DNA from: Candidatus Babelota bacterium
GTDB lineage: Bacteria; Babelota; Babeliae; Babelales; JAHIUU01
NCBI GenBank assembly: GCA_018817025.1
Contig: JAHIUU010000008.1
Coordinates: forward strand, 1-64,000
Reading direction: 5' to 3'
DNA: 64,000 nt
The notes below the pieces were generated by a model. The model saw nothing but the letters and a program-made list of their open reading frames with translations, ran no database searches and had not been told where the DNA came from. This document shows positions 9,730 through 19,024 of the stretch, one piece after another (position 1 is the first letter of the stretch; every line of letters begins with the position of its first letter). Made by a program: the position numbers and the translations under genes.

Positions 9730-10489
9730 ATCGCTAATCAAACAAAAAAAAGATTTTTTTATTATCTCCCTTTTTCCTCAAGACAATCTGGAAGCATTAA
9801 AACAGGTAACCCCACCAACAACCAAAATCATTCAAGAACCGTTCTATAAAGCAAAAGCGATTCTCACCCTACTCAAAAAACAAAAAACAAAGCAGATTTT
9901 ATTTATCGGAAAAGTCGACAAACAAAATCTGCTTAAAAAATTTAAACTGGACTGGTTCGCCGTCAAAATGCTCGCAACGCTCTCAACAAAAAGCGATATG
10001 AGTATCATGAACAAAATTGAAACAATCGCCAAAGACAATGGTTTTGAACTGATTCATCAACATGAAATCCTTGGGGGGCTACTCGTTCAACCAGGCGTTC
10101 TAACTGGTGAGCTCACGCCAACCATACAGGAAAACATCTCTATGGGGCTCGCAGTCGCAGAACAGATGTCAACCTGCGACATAGGTCAAACGATCGTTAT
10201 AAAAGACAAAATGATTCTTGCAGTAGAAGCAATCGAAGGAACGGACGCTTGCATCAAGAGAGGTGTCACTCTAGGGGGAAAAAATATAATTGTCTGTAAA
10301 AGCGCAAATATTAATCACAATAATAAATTTGACCTACCCACAATTGGATCAGAAACATTAAAGAATATTACAAAGGGCGAAATTCAGGCGATAGCCTGGA
10401 AGTCAGATCAGACATTCATCGCAGATAAAGAAGAATTTATTGCCAAAGCAAAAACGCTAGGAATCACACTCGTTAGCGTTACTCAATAA
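9680..10489 (+). CDS. lpxI: LpxI-type UDP-2,3-diacylglucosamine hydrolase
   Basis: MIAIIAGTGSLPAQACKSL start; EAIEGTDACIKRG...; between lpxA and a later lpxB. Confidence 0.85.
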   Translation: MIAIIAGTGSLPAQACKSLIKQKKDFFIISLFPQDNLEALKQVTPPTTKIIQEPFYKAKAILTLLKKQKTKQILFIGKVDKQNLLKKFKLDWFAVKMLATLSTKSDMSIMNKIETIAKDNGFELIHQHEILGGLLVQPGVLTGELTPTIQENISMGLAVAEQMSTCDIGQTIVIKDKMILAVEAIEGTDACIKRGVTLGGKNIIVCKSANINHNNKFDLPTIGSETLKNITKGEIQAIAWKSDQTFIADKEEFIAKAKTLGITLVSVTQ

Positions 10490-12557
10490 CATGCCCGGCC
10501 TTGAGCTTTGTCATCAACCCGCTAGTTCCCCACGAAGCAATTTTTTCACCAATAAAACCGGCCAGCAAGTAGTCTAGCAAAACAAACTGGTCGCCCGTCT
10601 CTGCGACCTCCATCGAAGCGCGACGAAAGTCATACGTAGAAACCATCGAGTTTTCGCTGAGAAAGAAAAAGTACAACGGCGCAAGCAAATAGTACGGCGC
10701 AACACTTGCAAATTCCCATACCTCATCACTAGCAAACACAGGGTCGATCCAGTCTTTTCTTGCTAAAAATCTCAAAAACGTTCTTGTCTTTTTTGAAATT
10801 CTATCGAAAAGCAATGGCCTAACCCAACCAAGAACTTTTCTAATACCAGAGGCAAGAACTGTCTTGCCAACATGATTACACGATTTTTTTACGATAAGCT
10901 CTTGCATGCTGGTATCTTCATCAAAATAGTCGTATTTATTAAGAAACCCTGGCTTAAGCTTGTTGCAAGTATGAATAATGGCACCCTTAGCCCCAAGCTC
11001 TGTTGCCTTTGAGAGAAGGTTCGGACCGATTATCCCAAGCGTCCGGTCGTGCATACGATCCAAGATACCCAACCCTCTCTCATCAGTCCCGACGTTCAGA
11101 TTTTTCATTAAGAAATTAGACAGCTTAAAACGAAAAGAAAGACCAATCGACTTTATCGCCTCTTTATACGGGATATAATTAGTAAAGTTTTTTTCTTCGT
11201 TTCCCAACCAAACCTTGCCTTGCCAGTACAAATAGGTTGGAAAAACTTTAAACAACGCCATTCTTCTTGCAAATCTAATGAACTTGTTCCGCCACAAAAC
11301 ATCCCGAACACCACCAGGGACCTTTATCTTTTCAAGAAGCGAATCAACCGGCTTTTCGACAAGTGAGTGGTCATACTTCGCATCGAACGCAGGAAAGAAG
11401 TCTAGCTCTTGCCCCCGAAACCCGTGCCCCTTAATCTCTATCTGGGTTTTGATTTTTGTTAGTTTCAATAGTTTTTTTCTGGCTTCATCCAACCCTTTAC
11501 CCTTGTTTTTTGCTGTAGGTTTCAAAAACTCTTTGTGCTCATTTGCAACCATGGAACCAATCGCATCAGCAGCATCGTCCCCCTTCATAAAACTCGCATA
11601 GCGACCCCAATTCTCTAACGATCTTTCATCTGGAAAGACACCCTTGAAATAGGCATTGGATAAAGCTTCGCTCAACGGATAACCAACCGACATTGCCCAG
11701 TTAAATAACCAAGAGAAAACTCCTGGACTTATCCCTGTATCAATCGCTTTAACAAACATAAACTTTCTATACAAAACATATGCAAGAAGAGAACCGTTTC
11801 TCACGTTACCAACAAGTTTTTCAAGCTTACTAAACTGTTCTGAAGTCACGCGCTCAATAAGCTCCTCTGCCTGTTGACGAACATGCGAATCATCAAGCAA
11901 CGTTACATCTGAAAGCCAAAGTTTAACTAACGCCTTTTCTTTCTCGTCAGAAATCTTTCCATAAATCTCAATCAGGTTACTAACCACCTCCACACGCGCA
12001 ACGATCTGGCCAGCCTCCTGACAAACCAACGGGTTGTCCAACCTCGGCGTATCGCTAAGCCATACGGAAACTTTCTCCCGCGTCTTCTGATCGGTAATTT
12101 TTCCTTGAACCCCCTCCAGCAACTCAACCAGTTTAATTCTATGACAAATCACCCGCACCATCCGCTGCACCGCGACATCATCAAGACAAGATTGGTCGCC
12201 AAGCCAAACCTTGACCTGCTCTTTCGTCGCCTTATCCCTAATTTTTGGCGACATACAAAGAAGCGCTTTATACAACTCTACTCGTCTGTAGATCTTCCAA
12301 GCCTTCTCATTCACTTCTTGGTTAGACAGAAGACCAGGATCTTCTAAGATTGATTGAATAAACAGCTTGGTCTCTTGATCAGGAGTCTCCTCAAGAGCAG
12401 AAAAAAGCGCTTGATACATTGAAATATAAAACATAGGGTCGGCCTTGAAAAGCTGCTCCCATGTGGACTCTTTGTGGTCATGAGCATCACCTGCGTGCAA
12501 ACAACCATTAAACACAAGCCCTAACGAAAACACCAATAACCAAATATGTTTTTTCAT
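10479..12557 (-). CDS. exported protein with four 48-aa tandem repeats, unknown function
   Basis: Signal peptide MKKHIWLLVFSLGLVFNGCLHAG; repeats at residues 57-248. Confidence 0.8.
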   Translation of the reverse strand: MKKHIWLLVFSLGLVFNGCLHAGDAHDHKESTWEQLFKADPMFYISMYQALFSALEETPDQETKLFIQSILEDPGLLSNQEVNEKAWKIYRRVELYKALLCMSPKIRDKATKEQVKVWLGDQSCLDDVAVQRMVRVICHRIKLVELLEGVQGKITDQKTREKVSVWLSDTPRLDNPLVCQEAGQIVARVEVVSNLIEIYGKISDEKEKALVKLWLSDVTLLDDSHVRQQAEELIERVTSEQFSKLEKLVGNVRNGSLLAYVLYRKFMFVKAIDTGISPGVFSWLFNWAMSVGYPLSEALSNAYFKGVFPDERSLENWGRYASFMKGDDAADAIGSMVANEHKEFLKPTAKNKGKGLDEARKKLLKLTKIKTQIEIKGHGFRGQELDFFPAFDAKYDHSLVEKPVDSLLEKIKVPGGVRDVLWRNKFIRFARRMALFKVFPTYLYWQGKVWLGNEEKNFTNYIPYKEAIKSIGLSFRFKLSNFLMKNLNVGTDERGLGILDRMHDRTLGIIGPNLLSKATELGAKGAIIHTCNKLKPGFLNKYDYFDEDTSMQELIVKKSCNHVGKTVLASGIRKVLGWVRPLLFDRISKKTRTFLRFLARKDWIDPVFASDEVWEFASVAPYYLLAPLYFFFLSENSMVSTYDFRRASMEVAETGDQFVLLDYLLAGFIGEKIASWGTSGLMTKLKAGHVIE
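11814..12389 (-). repeat. 4 x 48-aa (144-bp) degenerate tandem protein repeat
   Basis: Units start ETPDQETKLF, KIRDKATKEQ, KITDQKTREK, KISDEKEKAL; each 48 residues with WL.D...LD...V core. Confidence 0.8.
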
Positions 12558-12576
12558 GAAAAGTTTTCTCCTGTGT

Positions 12577-12704
12577 TGCTAACGCCCCGCCACTCCCGCT
12601 CGTCCCGAGTGATTTCCACGAGTCCCCGTTAGGGGCCCCGACTGCTAAACCGGAAAGCATGGCCGAGCCATTCATGGCGAACCCTGCTGCTGCGTGTGGT
12701 CGCC
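12577..12704. repeat. intergenic repeat element, copy A
   Basis: Contains TCGTCCCGAGTGATTTCCAC shared exactly (20 nt) with 15432-15451; also reverse-complement similarity to 18812-18849. Confidence 0.5.
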
Positions 12705-13504
12705 TAAATTTGCTCAGTTCTTTTAAATTCTAAATCTCTAAGTAAGAGCAAAAGCCCGTCAATCCAATTACTTCTGTCAGGAAGAAAGTCGTCACCTTCG
12801 ACTGCCTGAACAACTTGTTCATATTCGTTTTTAAATTTCTCTATCTCTTTATTAAGAACCCCATACTCACCAACAGGCCAATAACGATTAAGAAGACTAT
12901 AGAGATGATCTTTTAGCATTCCTCCCATTGTATCCCCTTCGTCATGGGATTTATTTGGGTCATTTAAAACCGTATTCTCGATCTTCGAGATACATTCTCG
13001 ATAACAATTCACAAAGCATTCAGTAACGCCATCTTTTAACCACACTCCAACCCCATCTTGAACATGTCGCTCAACAATTGGCAAAACATTTTGTTCGTAC
13101 TCTTTATACAAGTTTTTATATTGACCAGAATTATTCTCTCTTTTGAGGCCGTCAAACGCTTCTAGAACAAATGATCTCATATCGTCTCTCGGCTTCCCAC
13201 ACAACCCATAAACCTTATATCCACAGTACGCACCACTGCCAATAAAACCAGCAGCTAAAACATAACCTAATCTTCTATAAAAACGACGTCGGCTACCCAA
13301 CTCTTCAATATCGTCAAACACAAACGCTTGATATTCTAAAATCTTTTTAGCCTGTTTGAAGCTGTACCACGAACCAAGTGCACAGACAAGCGAGGCTGCA
13401 CCACTAACGCCAATCTTAATTTGATCAGAGCTCAACTTCGCGTGAACATCGCCAGCGCCAGAAAAGAAAAATATGAACAAAAATAACGATACTGTTTTTT
13501 TCAT
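12704..13504 (-). CDS. exported/membrane protein of unknown function
   Basis: Signal peptide MKKTVSLFLFIFFFSGAGDVHA, second hydrophobic segment LGYVLAAGFIGSGAYCGYK. Confidence 0.75.
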   Translation of the reverse strand: MKKTVSLFLFIFFFSGAGDVHAKLSSDQIKIGVSGAASLVCALGSWYSFKQAKKILEYQAFVFDDIEELGSRRRFYRRLGYVLAAGFIGSGAYCGYKVYGLCGKPRDDMRSFVLEAFDGLKRENNSGQYKNLYKEYEQNVLPIVERHVQDGVGVWLKDGVTECFVNCYRECISKIENTVLNDPNKSHDEGDTMGGMLKDHLYSLLNRYWPVGEYGVLNKEIEKFKNEYEQVVQAVEGDDFLPDRSNWIDGLLLLLRDLEFKRTEQI

Positions 13505-13625
13505 ATCAGAACTCCATTAATTCAATGTGTACATGCACAATTAAAACAAGCTAAGCAGGTAAGAAATGTACAAATATTTCGCGAAAAAAACAACCGCCGA
13601 CACCCTAATAATACAATTTGAAACG

Positions 13626-15374
13626 TCAGTCAGCAATAGCAACATCAAGGCCCTGCATCTCGATTTTTACCGAATCTTTCCACTCATTCTTGATAACGTG
13701 ACCAACAACATGAAGCGGCTTGTCACCAACGGTGTTGAAGAATGGAATTAGGTCAGGACGGTTGAAGAAAATAGCCGGCTTAACCACTCCCTCAGAAAAA
13801 ATTATACATTTGACATGCTTGTCTTTAAGAACAGCCGGCTTGTTGAGCTGGGTAACCTCTTTGAATATAAAGGTTGGCTGAATGTTGCTGTTGCCAAACG
13901 GCTCAAGCTGCTCTAGATCGCCAAGGAGATTCTTCGTCATATCGGGAAGCCGACACTCAGCGTCAACCTCAAGCTTTGGCTGTAACTCTTCAGGGGGCAG
14001 CTCGGATGCAATCTTTTCTTCAAGCCGCTGTTTTAATTCGACCATATTATCTTTTTTCAAAGTTAAGCCGGCTGCAAACGAGTGGCCACCGAAGCTCAAC
14101 AGTAAATCTTTGTTCTCTTGAAGCGCAGAGAAGATATCAAACTCTCGAATCGATCGACACGACCCTCGAAGCGTCCCATCTTTTCTCTCGTGAAATAAGA
14201 ACGCCGGCTTGCCATAGTTGTTCATCAAGCGACCAGCAACCAACCCGATCACACCAGACGGCCAGCGACTACTCGCCGCAATAATAATATTTTCTTGATC
14301 AAGATCGATGCCCTTGTTGACAATAACCGACTCAATCTCATCATAAATTCGACGCTCAACTTTTTTGCGTTCGTCATTCATAGTTTTTAAAATTTTTCCA
14401 ACCCGTGCAACATCGTCAGAGTTCGAGCTGATCAGAAACTTGACCGCCTCTCGAGGGTCGTCAAGCCGCCCTAGGGCGTTAATCTGAGGCGCTATCATAA
14501 AGCCAATATCGAGCGACCCCCAACGGCTTTTTGTCAACTTGCTATTCTCAGCCAACACCGACATCGCCAAACTTTTGCACTTATTAACTTGGCAAAGACC
14601 ATTCCGAACCCAAAAGCGATTCTCCTCCGTCAGCGGAACAACATCGGCAACCGTCCCTAGCATCAAAAGCTCATACGCTTTTTCAGGTAGATCCTGATTC
14701 TTCATCTCGTAGATCAAGCTGACAATCTTGAAGATCACCCCAACGCCAGCCAACTTCTTGTATGGATACGAACAGCCGTCTTGATTGGGATCGACAATCG
14801 CAATAGCTATAGGTAACTCTTTATGCGGCCGATGATGGTCGGTAATGATGAGATCGATCCCCAACTCGCTTGCCCGCTTGGCCGCCTCGTGCGCCGTAAT
14901 ACCATTGTCGACTGTAACAATAAGCGAGTAACCGTGCTTGGCCGCTTTTTCAACAACAGCGACAGACAAGCCATAACCCTCTTTATATCTGTTGGGGAGA
15001 TAGTAGTTTATGGACGCCCCTAGGGGCAACAATGCAACCAAAAGAAGAGATGTTGACGTGATACCGTCAACATCATAATCGCCAAAGATCAAGATCTTTT
15101 CTTTATCTTTAATAGCTCGCAAAACACGCTCCGCTGCAATCACCCCATCTTTGAGCAAACTCGGATGAGCAACATCTCGCTCTCGCGACATAAAAAGAAA
15201 AGAGTCAATCTCATGCTTGGAAATAAATCCTCGAGAATAAAGCGTTTGCGCAATAGGGAGGCTCATGCTATGGCGACTTGCTATCGCCTTGACAACATCC
15301 ATGTCTGTCTTCTTGAACCGCCAAAGACACTTCCTACCCTGAATACTCGTTTTATCTTGAAGCACATCTTTCAC
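13626..15374 (-). CDS. recJ: single-stranded-DNA-specific exonuclease RecJ
   Basis: ILIFGDYDVDGITSTSLL, DLIITDHHRP, GHSFAAGLTL. Confidence 0.95.
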   Translation of the reverse strand: MKDVLQDKTSIQGRKCLWRFKKTDMDVVKAIASRHSMSLPIAQTLYSRGFISKHEIDSFLFMSRERDVAHPSLLKDGVIAAERVLRAIKDKEKILIFGDYDVDGITSTSLLLVALLPLGASINYYLPNRYKEGYGLSVAVVEKAAKHGYSLIVTVDNGITAHEAAKRASELGIDLIITDHHRPHKELPIAIAIVDPNQDGCSYPYKKLAGVGVIFKIVSLIYEMKNQDLPEKAYELLMLGTVADVVPLTEENRFWVRNGLCQVNKCKSLAMSVLAENSKLTKSRWGSLDIGFMIAPQINALGRLDDPREAVKFLISSNSDDVARVGKILKTMNDERKKVERRIYDEIESVIVNKGIDLDQENIIIAASSRWPSGVIGLVAGRLMNNYGKPAFLFHERKDGTLRGSCRSIREFDIFSALQENKDLLLSFGGHSFAAGLTLKKDNMVELKQRLEEKIASELPPEELQPKLEVDAECRLPDMTKNLLGDLEQLEPFGNSNIQPTFIFKEVTQLNKPAVLKDKHVKCIIFSEGVVKPAIFFNRPDLIPFFNTVGDKPLHVVGHVIKNEWKDSVKIEMQGLDVAIAD

Positions 15375-15431
15375 AAAAATCCCCTAAAAACTTACTTAAA
15401 GCAGGGCTCACCCGCTTCGTCCCAATCCCGT

Positions 15432-15475
15432 TCGTCCCGAGTGATTTCCACCAGGAAATCGTATCGAGGGATTCG
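15432..15475. repeat. intergenic hairpin-like repeat, copy B
   Basis: TCGTCCCGAGTGATTTCCACCAGGAAATCGTATCGAGGGATTCG; GATTTCC/GGAAATC stem. Confidence 0.55.
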
Positions 15476-15504
15476 AGCGGTAGTAACAGGTCGTTAGTAA
15501 ACGG

Positions 15505-16992
15505 TCACTCATCAACAGACTTCATGGTGGGGAAAAGAATCACATCTTTTATAGATGTTGTATTGGTCAAAAGCATAACCAACCGATCGATGCCAAGACC
15601 AACGCCAACCGTCGGAGGAAGAGCATACTCAAGCGCCCGTACATAATCAGCGTCGTAGTGATGCGCCTCGTCATCGCCAGAATCTTTAATTGCAGCCTGC
15701 TGCTTAAAGCGTTCGGCCTGATCAAACGGGTCATTCAACTCAGTAAAGCCGTTCGCTAACTCCATGCCCGCAACAAACAGCTCAAAGCGAGCGGCGATGT
15801 CAGGATTATTTGGGTCTCGTTTGGCAAGAGGAGAAACCTCTATCGGGTAACCAATAATAAATGTTGGCTGAACAATCTTGTCTTCGACAAATGTCTCGAA
15901 AAGAAAAAAGAGTTTCTCGCCATAGCTAGCGTCAACTCTTATCTCAAGCTTGTGCTCACGAAATAGATCGTCTATCGAATCTTTCCCTAACTTACTTTTA
16001 TCAAAGCCACCAATCTCAACTAACGACTCTTCAATCGACAATCTCTTAAACGGAGCTTTGAAAGAAATTTCCTTGTCACCAAACGTCACATCGACACCCC
16101 CTAGGGCCCCCTGTACCGCATGATTGATCACACCCTCGGTCAAATCGATACCATCTTTGTAATCCCCATGAGCCATATACCATTCGATCATAGTGAACTC
16201 AGGGTTATGCTTGGTCGAGACACCCTCGTTGCGAAAGTTTCGGTTGATTTCGAACACGCGCTCAAACCCACCAACAACCAATCGCTTGAGATAAAGCTCC
16301 GGTGCTATTCTCAAATAAAGATCGATGTCGTATGCATTGTGATGAGTAATAAACGGTCGAGCGGTCGCGCCACCAGGAATCGGATGCAACATCGGCGTTT
16401 CAACCTCCAAAAAATCTTGTTCTAGAAGATAGTTGCGAATCGACTGTACAATTTTTGAACGCTTTTGAAAACGTGCGCGACTTTCAGGATTGCTAATAAG
16501 ATCGAGATATCGTTGGCGATACCGCTGCTCAATATCAACCAGACCATGAAATTTTTCCGGTAGGGGATGCAGGCACTTGCTTAGTAACGAAATCTCGTTC
16601 GCTTTGATGGTGATCTCCCCTAGCCTCGTTTTGAACACAGGCCCATTGATCCAGACAATATCACCAACATCGAAAAATTTCTTAAAGTTCTCAAACGACT
16701 CATCACCAATATTATCTTTTTTTATATAGACCTGAATTGACCCGGAACGATCTTGAATATTGCAGAAGATAGTTTTTCCGTGCTCTCGTCGAGAGATCAA
16801 GCGCCCTGCAAGCGCAAACTTTTCTTGCTCCTCTTGACCCTCAACAAAACTCTCAACCGCCTGTTGACATGTTGCTGTCACCGGCTTGAATGATGGCCAT
16901 GGCTTGAGACCGGCGGCCTCCATATCTGAAACCTTTTCAACACGAATCTCATGCTCTTTCGAAACCTGCTCTTTTTCTTCCATCGCCCTCAA
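15505..16992 (-). CDS. lysS: lysyl-tRNA synthetase, class II
   Basis: IEQRYRQRYLDLI, GGATARPFITHHNA, FRNEGVSTKHNPEFTMIEWY, GLGIDRLVML. Confidence 0.96.
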   Translation of the reverse strand: MRAMEEKEQVSKEHEIRVEKVSDMEAAGLKPWPSFKPVTATCQQAVESFVEGQEEQEKFALAGRLISRREHGKTIFCNIQDRSGSIQVYIKKDNIGDESFENFKKFFDVGDIVWINGPVFKTRLGEITIKANEISLLSKCLHPLPEKFHGLVDIEQRYRQRYLDLISNPESRARFQKRSKIVQSIRNYLLEQDFLEVETPMLHPIPGGATARPFITHHNAYDIDLYLRIAPELYLKRLVVGGFERVFEINRNFRNEGVSTKHNPEFTMIEWYMAHGDYKDGIDLTEGVINHAVQGALGGVDVTFGDKEISFKAPFKRLSIEESLVEIGGFDKSKLGKDSIDDLFREHKLEIRVDASYGEKLFFLFETFVEDKIVQPTFIIGYPIEVSPLAKRDPNNPDIAARFELFVAGMELANGFTELNDPFDQAERFKQQAAIKDSGDDEAHHYDADYVRALEYALPPTVGVGLGIDRLVMLLTNTTSIKDVILFPTMKSVDE

Positions 16993-17236
16993 TCCTCGAT
17001 TTTAATTAGAAAATTTCGACGCACCCAGTATATCATAGAACAAAACAAGTGCTACCAACACCCAATCCACTCTCTTTCTATCCTCCGTGCCAGGCCACCT
17101 TCTAGAAAAAACTTTTTTTAAAAACTCTTGCGCTTTGCATTTTGAAATGAATACCATAGTGATGAAATAGAACGTAGAGAGGGAAACATCGGAGCATCCC
17201 CCCCCCAAGTATTTTTCTTAACTAACAGGAGAAAAG

Positions 17237-18709
17237 ATGAACAAAATCTTGAAGGTAGTTGCCTGCATAGCCCTTCTCACAAGCTCTCTCGGAGCTTCCA
17301 GCGACACAAAAAAAACAGAGCTTATCTTACGCGACCACCGCTATAGAGCCGCACTATTCAGTACATTCCATAAACTAAAAGCAAAAGATGATTGTCAGTC
17401 AAAGTTCCAATTCATGGGATTCTATAACGAAACAACCGACGGCAAAAAACTTGGTGAAGTGTTCGCAGCAAACTGCAAGAACTATGTCACCATAGGAACA
17501 GCAGCACAGGCTGCCGCAGGAACCGCTGACGTAGAAAACAATCTCTTACTCCACAAAACAACCACTCCTGCAATCAACACACTCGCAGGAAGAATCTCGT
17601 TCGATCCTAAACAAACCACATACGGAACGATCTTTCAGGCATACATCAAATTCGATAATATTCTTAAAGGTCTCTACCTCACAGAAAACCTTGCAATTCT
17701 CAAGGTTAAACACAATCTCAACATGAAGATTTGTGACAACGCCACCGGCGCCTATGCAACCGAAGCACACTCGATCGCGGACATCTTGAGCGCAAAAGAT
17801 CTTTTGCGTGACAACAGCGGTACAACTAATGAAAACGAACAGGAAGCACTCAGGTACGCAAAGATCTGTGGCAGTCACGACCGAACCGGCATCAACAATA
17901 TGGAATCAATTCTCGGCTGGAACTTTTTGAGAAAAAAATCGTGTAAGGTCGGCGTTCATGTCGCCCTACAAACGCCAACAGGTGACCGACCAACAGGTGA
18001 ATGGTTATGGGAGCCAAGACTTGGCAACCGGCACTGGGGCCTGGGAGCAGGGCTGAAAGCAAAGTGCAAGCTCTGGAAGAGTGGCGACTCAAGCCTCAAA
18101 TTCTTCTGGGTATTTGATTATCGATATCAATTTGAAGAAACTGAAAAACGAACCCTTGGTATCAAAAACGTACTTACTGCAGAAAATTATACTAATCATA
18201 TCTTGAGTCACTACTATCTTTTAGGCAAAGTCGGCAAGTTTGGTCTCACCCATGCAGCAAACGTGTTAACCATGAACGTCGATGTTGAGCCAGGTAGTAA
18301 CATCGATACGTTCGCTGGTCTTAACTTCAACTGGGGCAAGTTTATACTCGATCTTGGATACAATTTCTTCTGGAAAGAAGAAGAGAAAGTTAGCATGGGG
18401 TCTAGCTGCAGCTGGACAGACGGAGTCTATGCAATTGGAAGAGATATTTTTGCAACATGCGACGGAGCATTTGAACTTGCGACCGATTCTCGACCATTAA
18501 ATACAGCAATTAATACATGCAACATTGACACCTGTGTCGCACAAACACCTTCGATTCTCTCACATACAGTCTTTGGAGGAGTTGGCTACGTCTTCGAAGA
18601 TTGGGAACGTCCATTGATGTTGGGCTTTGGTGGTTCGTATGAGTTTGGTGATGATCGTGCAGCAGCGGATAGCTTCACGATTTGGGCTAAAGCAGGATTC
18701 GCGTTTTAA
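17237..18709 (+). CDS. putative outer-membrane beta-barrel protein
   Basis: Signal peptide MNKILKVVACIALLTSSLGAS; alternating aromatic strands; C-terminal WAKAGFAF ending in Phe; similar PTG...N.HWG motif to the 44254 gene. Confidence 0.7.
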   Translation: MNKILKVVACIALLTSSLGASSDTKKTELILRDHRYRAALFSTFHKLKAKDDCQSKFQFMGFYNETTDGKKLGEVFAANCKNYVTIGTAAQAAAGTADVENNLLLHKTTTPAINTLAGRISFDPKQTTYGTIFQAYIKFDNILKGLYLTENLAILKVKHNLNMKICDNATGAYATEAHSIADILSAKDLLRDNSGTTNENEQEALRYAKICGSHDRTGINNMESILGWNFLRKKSCKVGVHVALQTPTGDRPTGEWLWEPRLGNRHWGLGAGLKAKCKLWKSGDSSLKFFWVFDYRYQFEETEKRTLGIKNVLTAENYTNHILSHYYLLGKVGKFGLTHAANVLTMNVDVEPGSNIDTFAGLNFNWGKFILDLGYNFFWKEEEKVSMGSSCSWTDGVYAIGRDIFATCDGAFELATDSRPLNTAINTCNIDTCVAQTPSILSHTVFGGVGYVFEDWERPLMLGFGGSYEFGDDRAAADSFTIWAKAGFAF

Positions 18710-18728
18710 GGAGGAACGCAGGAAAAAC

Positions 18729-18756
18729 AAAAGGGGTCGCGATCGCGACCCCTTTT
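18729..18756 (+). terminator. palindromic intrinsic terminator
   Basis: AAAAGGGGTCGCGATCGCGACCCCTTTT, a perfect 28-nt palindrome just after the 18709 stop. Confidence 0.85.
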
Positions 18757-18900
18757 ATAATTTTAGGACTAGTTTTTCGTTGAAATCTTCGCGTTAGGGC
18801 TCATCGCCGTTGGCTCTTCGGCCACGCTTTCCATTTGGCTGTCGGCCCGTTCCGGTGTTCCGGTCTTGCCATCGAACAATCAACCAGACAACATTGTTTG

Positions 18901-18945
18901 TCCCGACCGCCCCGAGTGCTTCACGTAGTGAAGTGTATCGAGGGG
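18901..18945. repeat. intergenic hairpin-like repeat, copy C
   Basis: TCCCGACCGCCCCGAGTGCTTCACGTAGTGAAGTGTATCGAGGGG; CTTCAC-GTA-GTGAAG stem flanked by CCCC/GGGG. Confidence 0.55.
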
Positions 18946-19024
18946 TCAAATGATTTGTTCTCCGCAGCAAACGTACCTACCCGCTAAAGAAGAGCCAGAC
19001 TTCCTACAAAACCTAGTTGTTTTG

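Noticed and set aside
13874-14284. Plus 136-aa ORF
   Set aside because: Antisense inside recJ without independent support.
17002-17208. 68-aa minus ORF just upstream of lysS
   Set aside because: No recognisable domain or clear RBS; overlaps the region expected to hold promoters.
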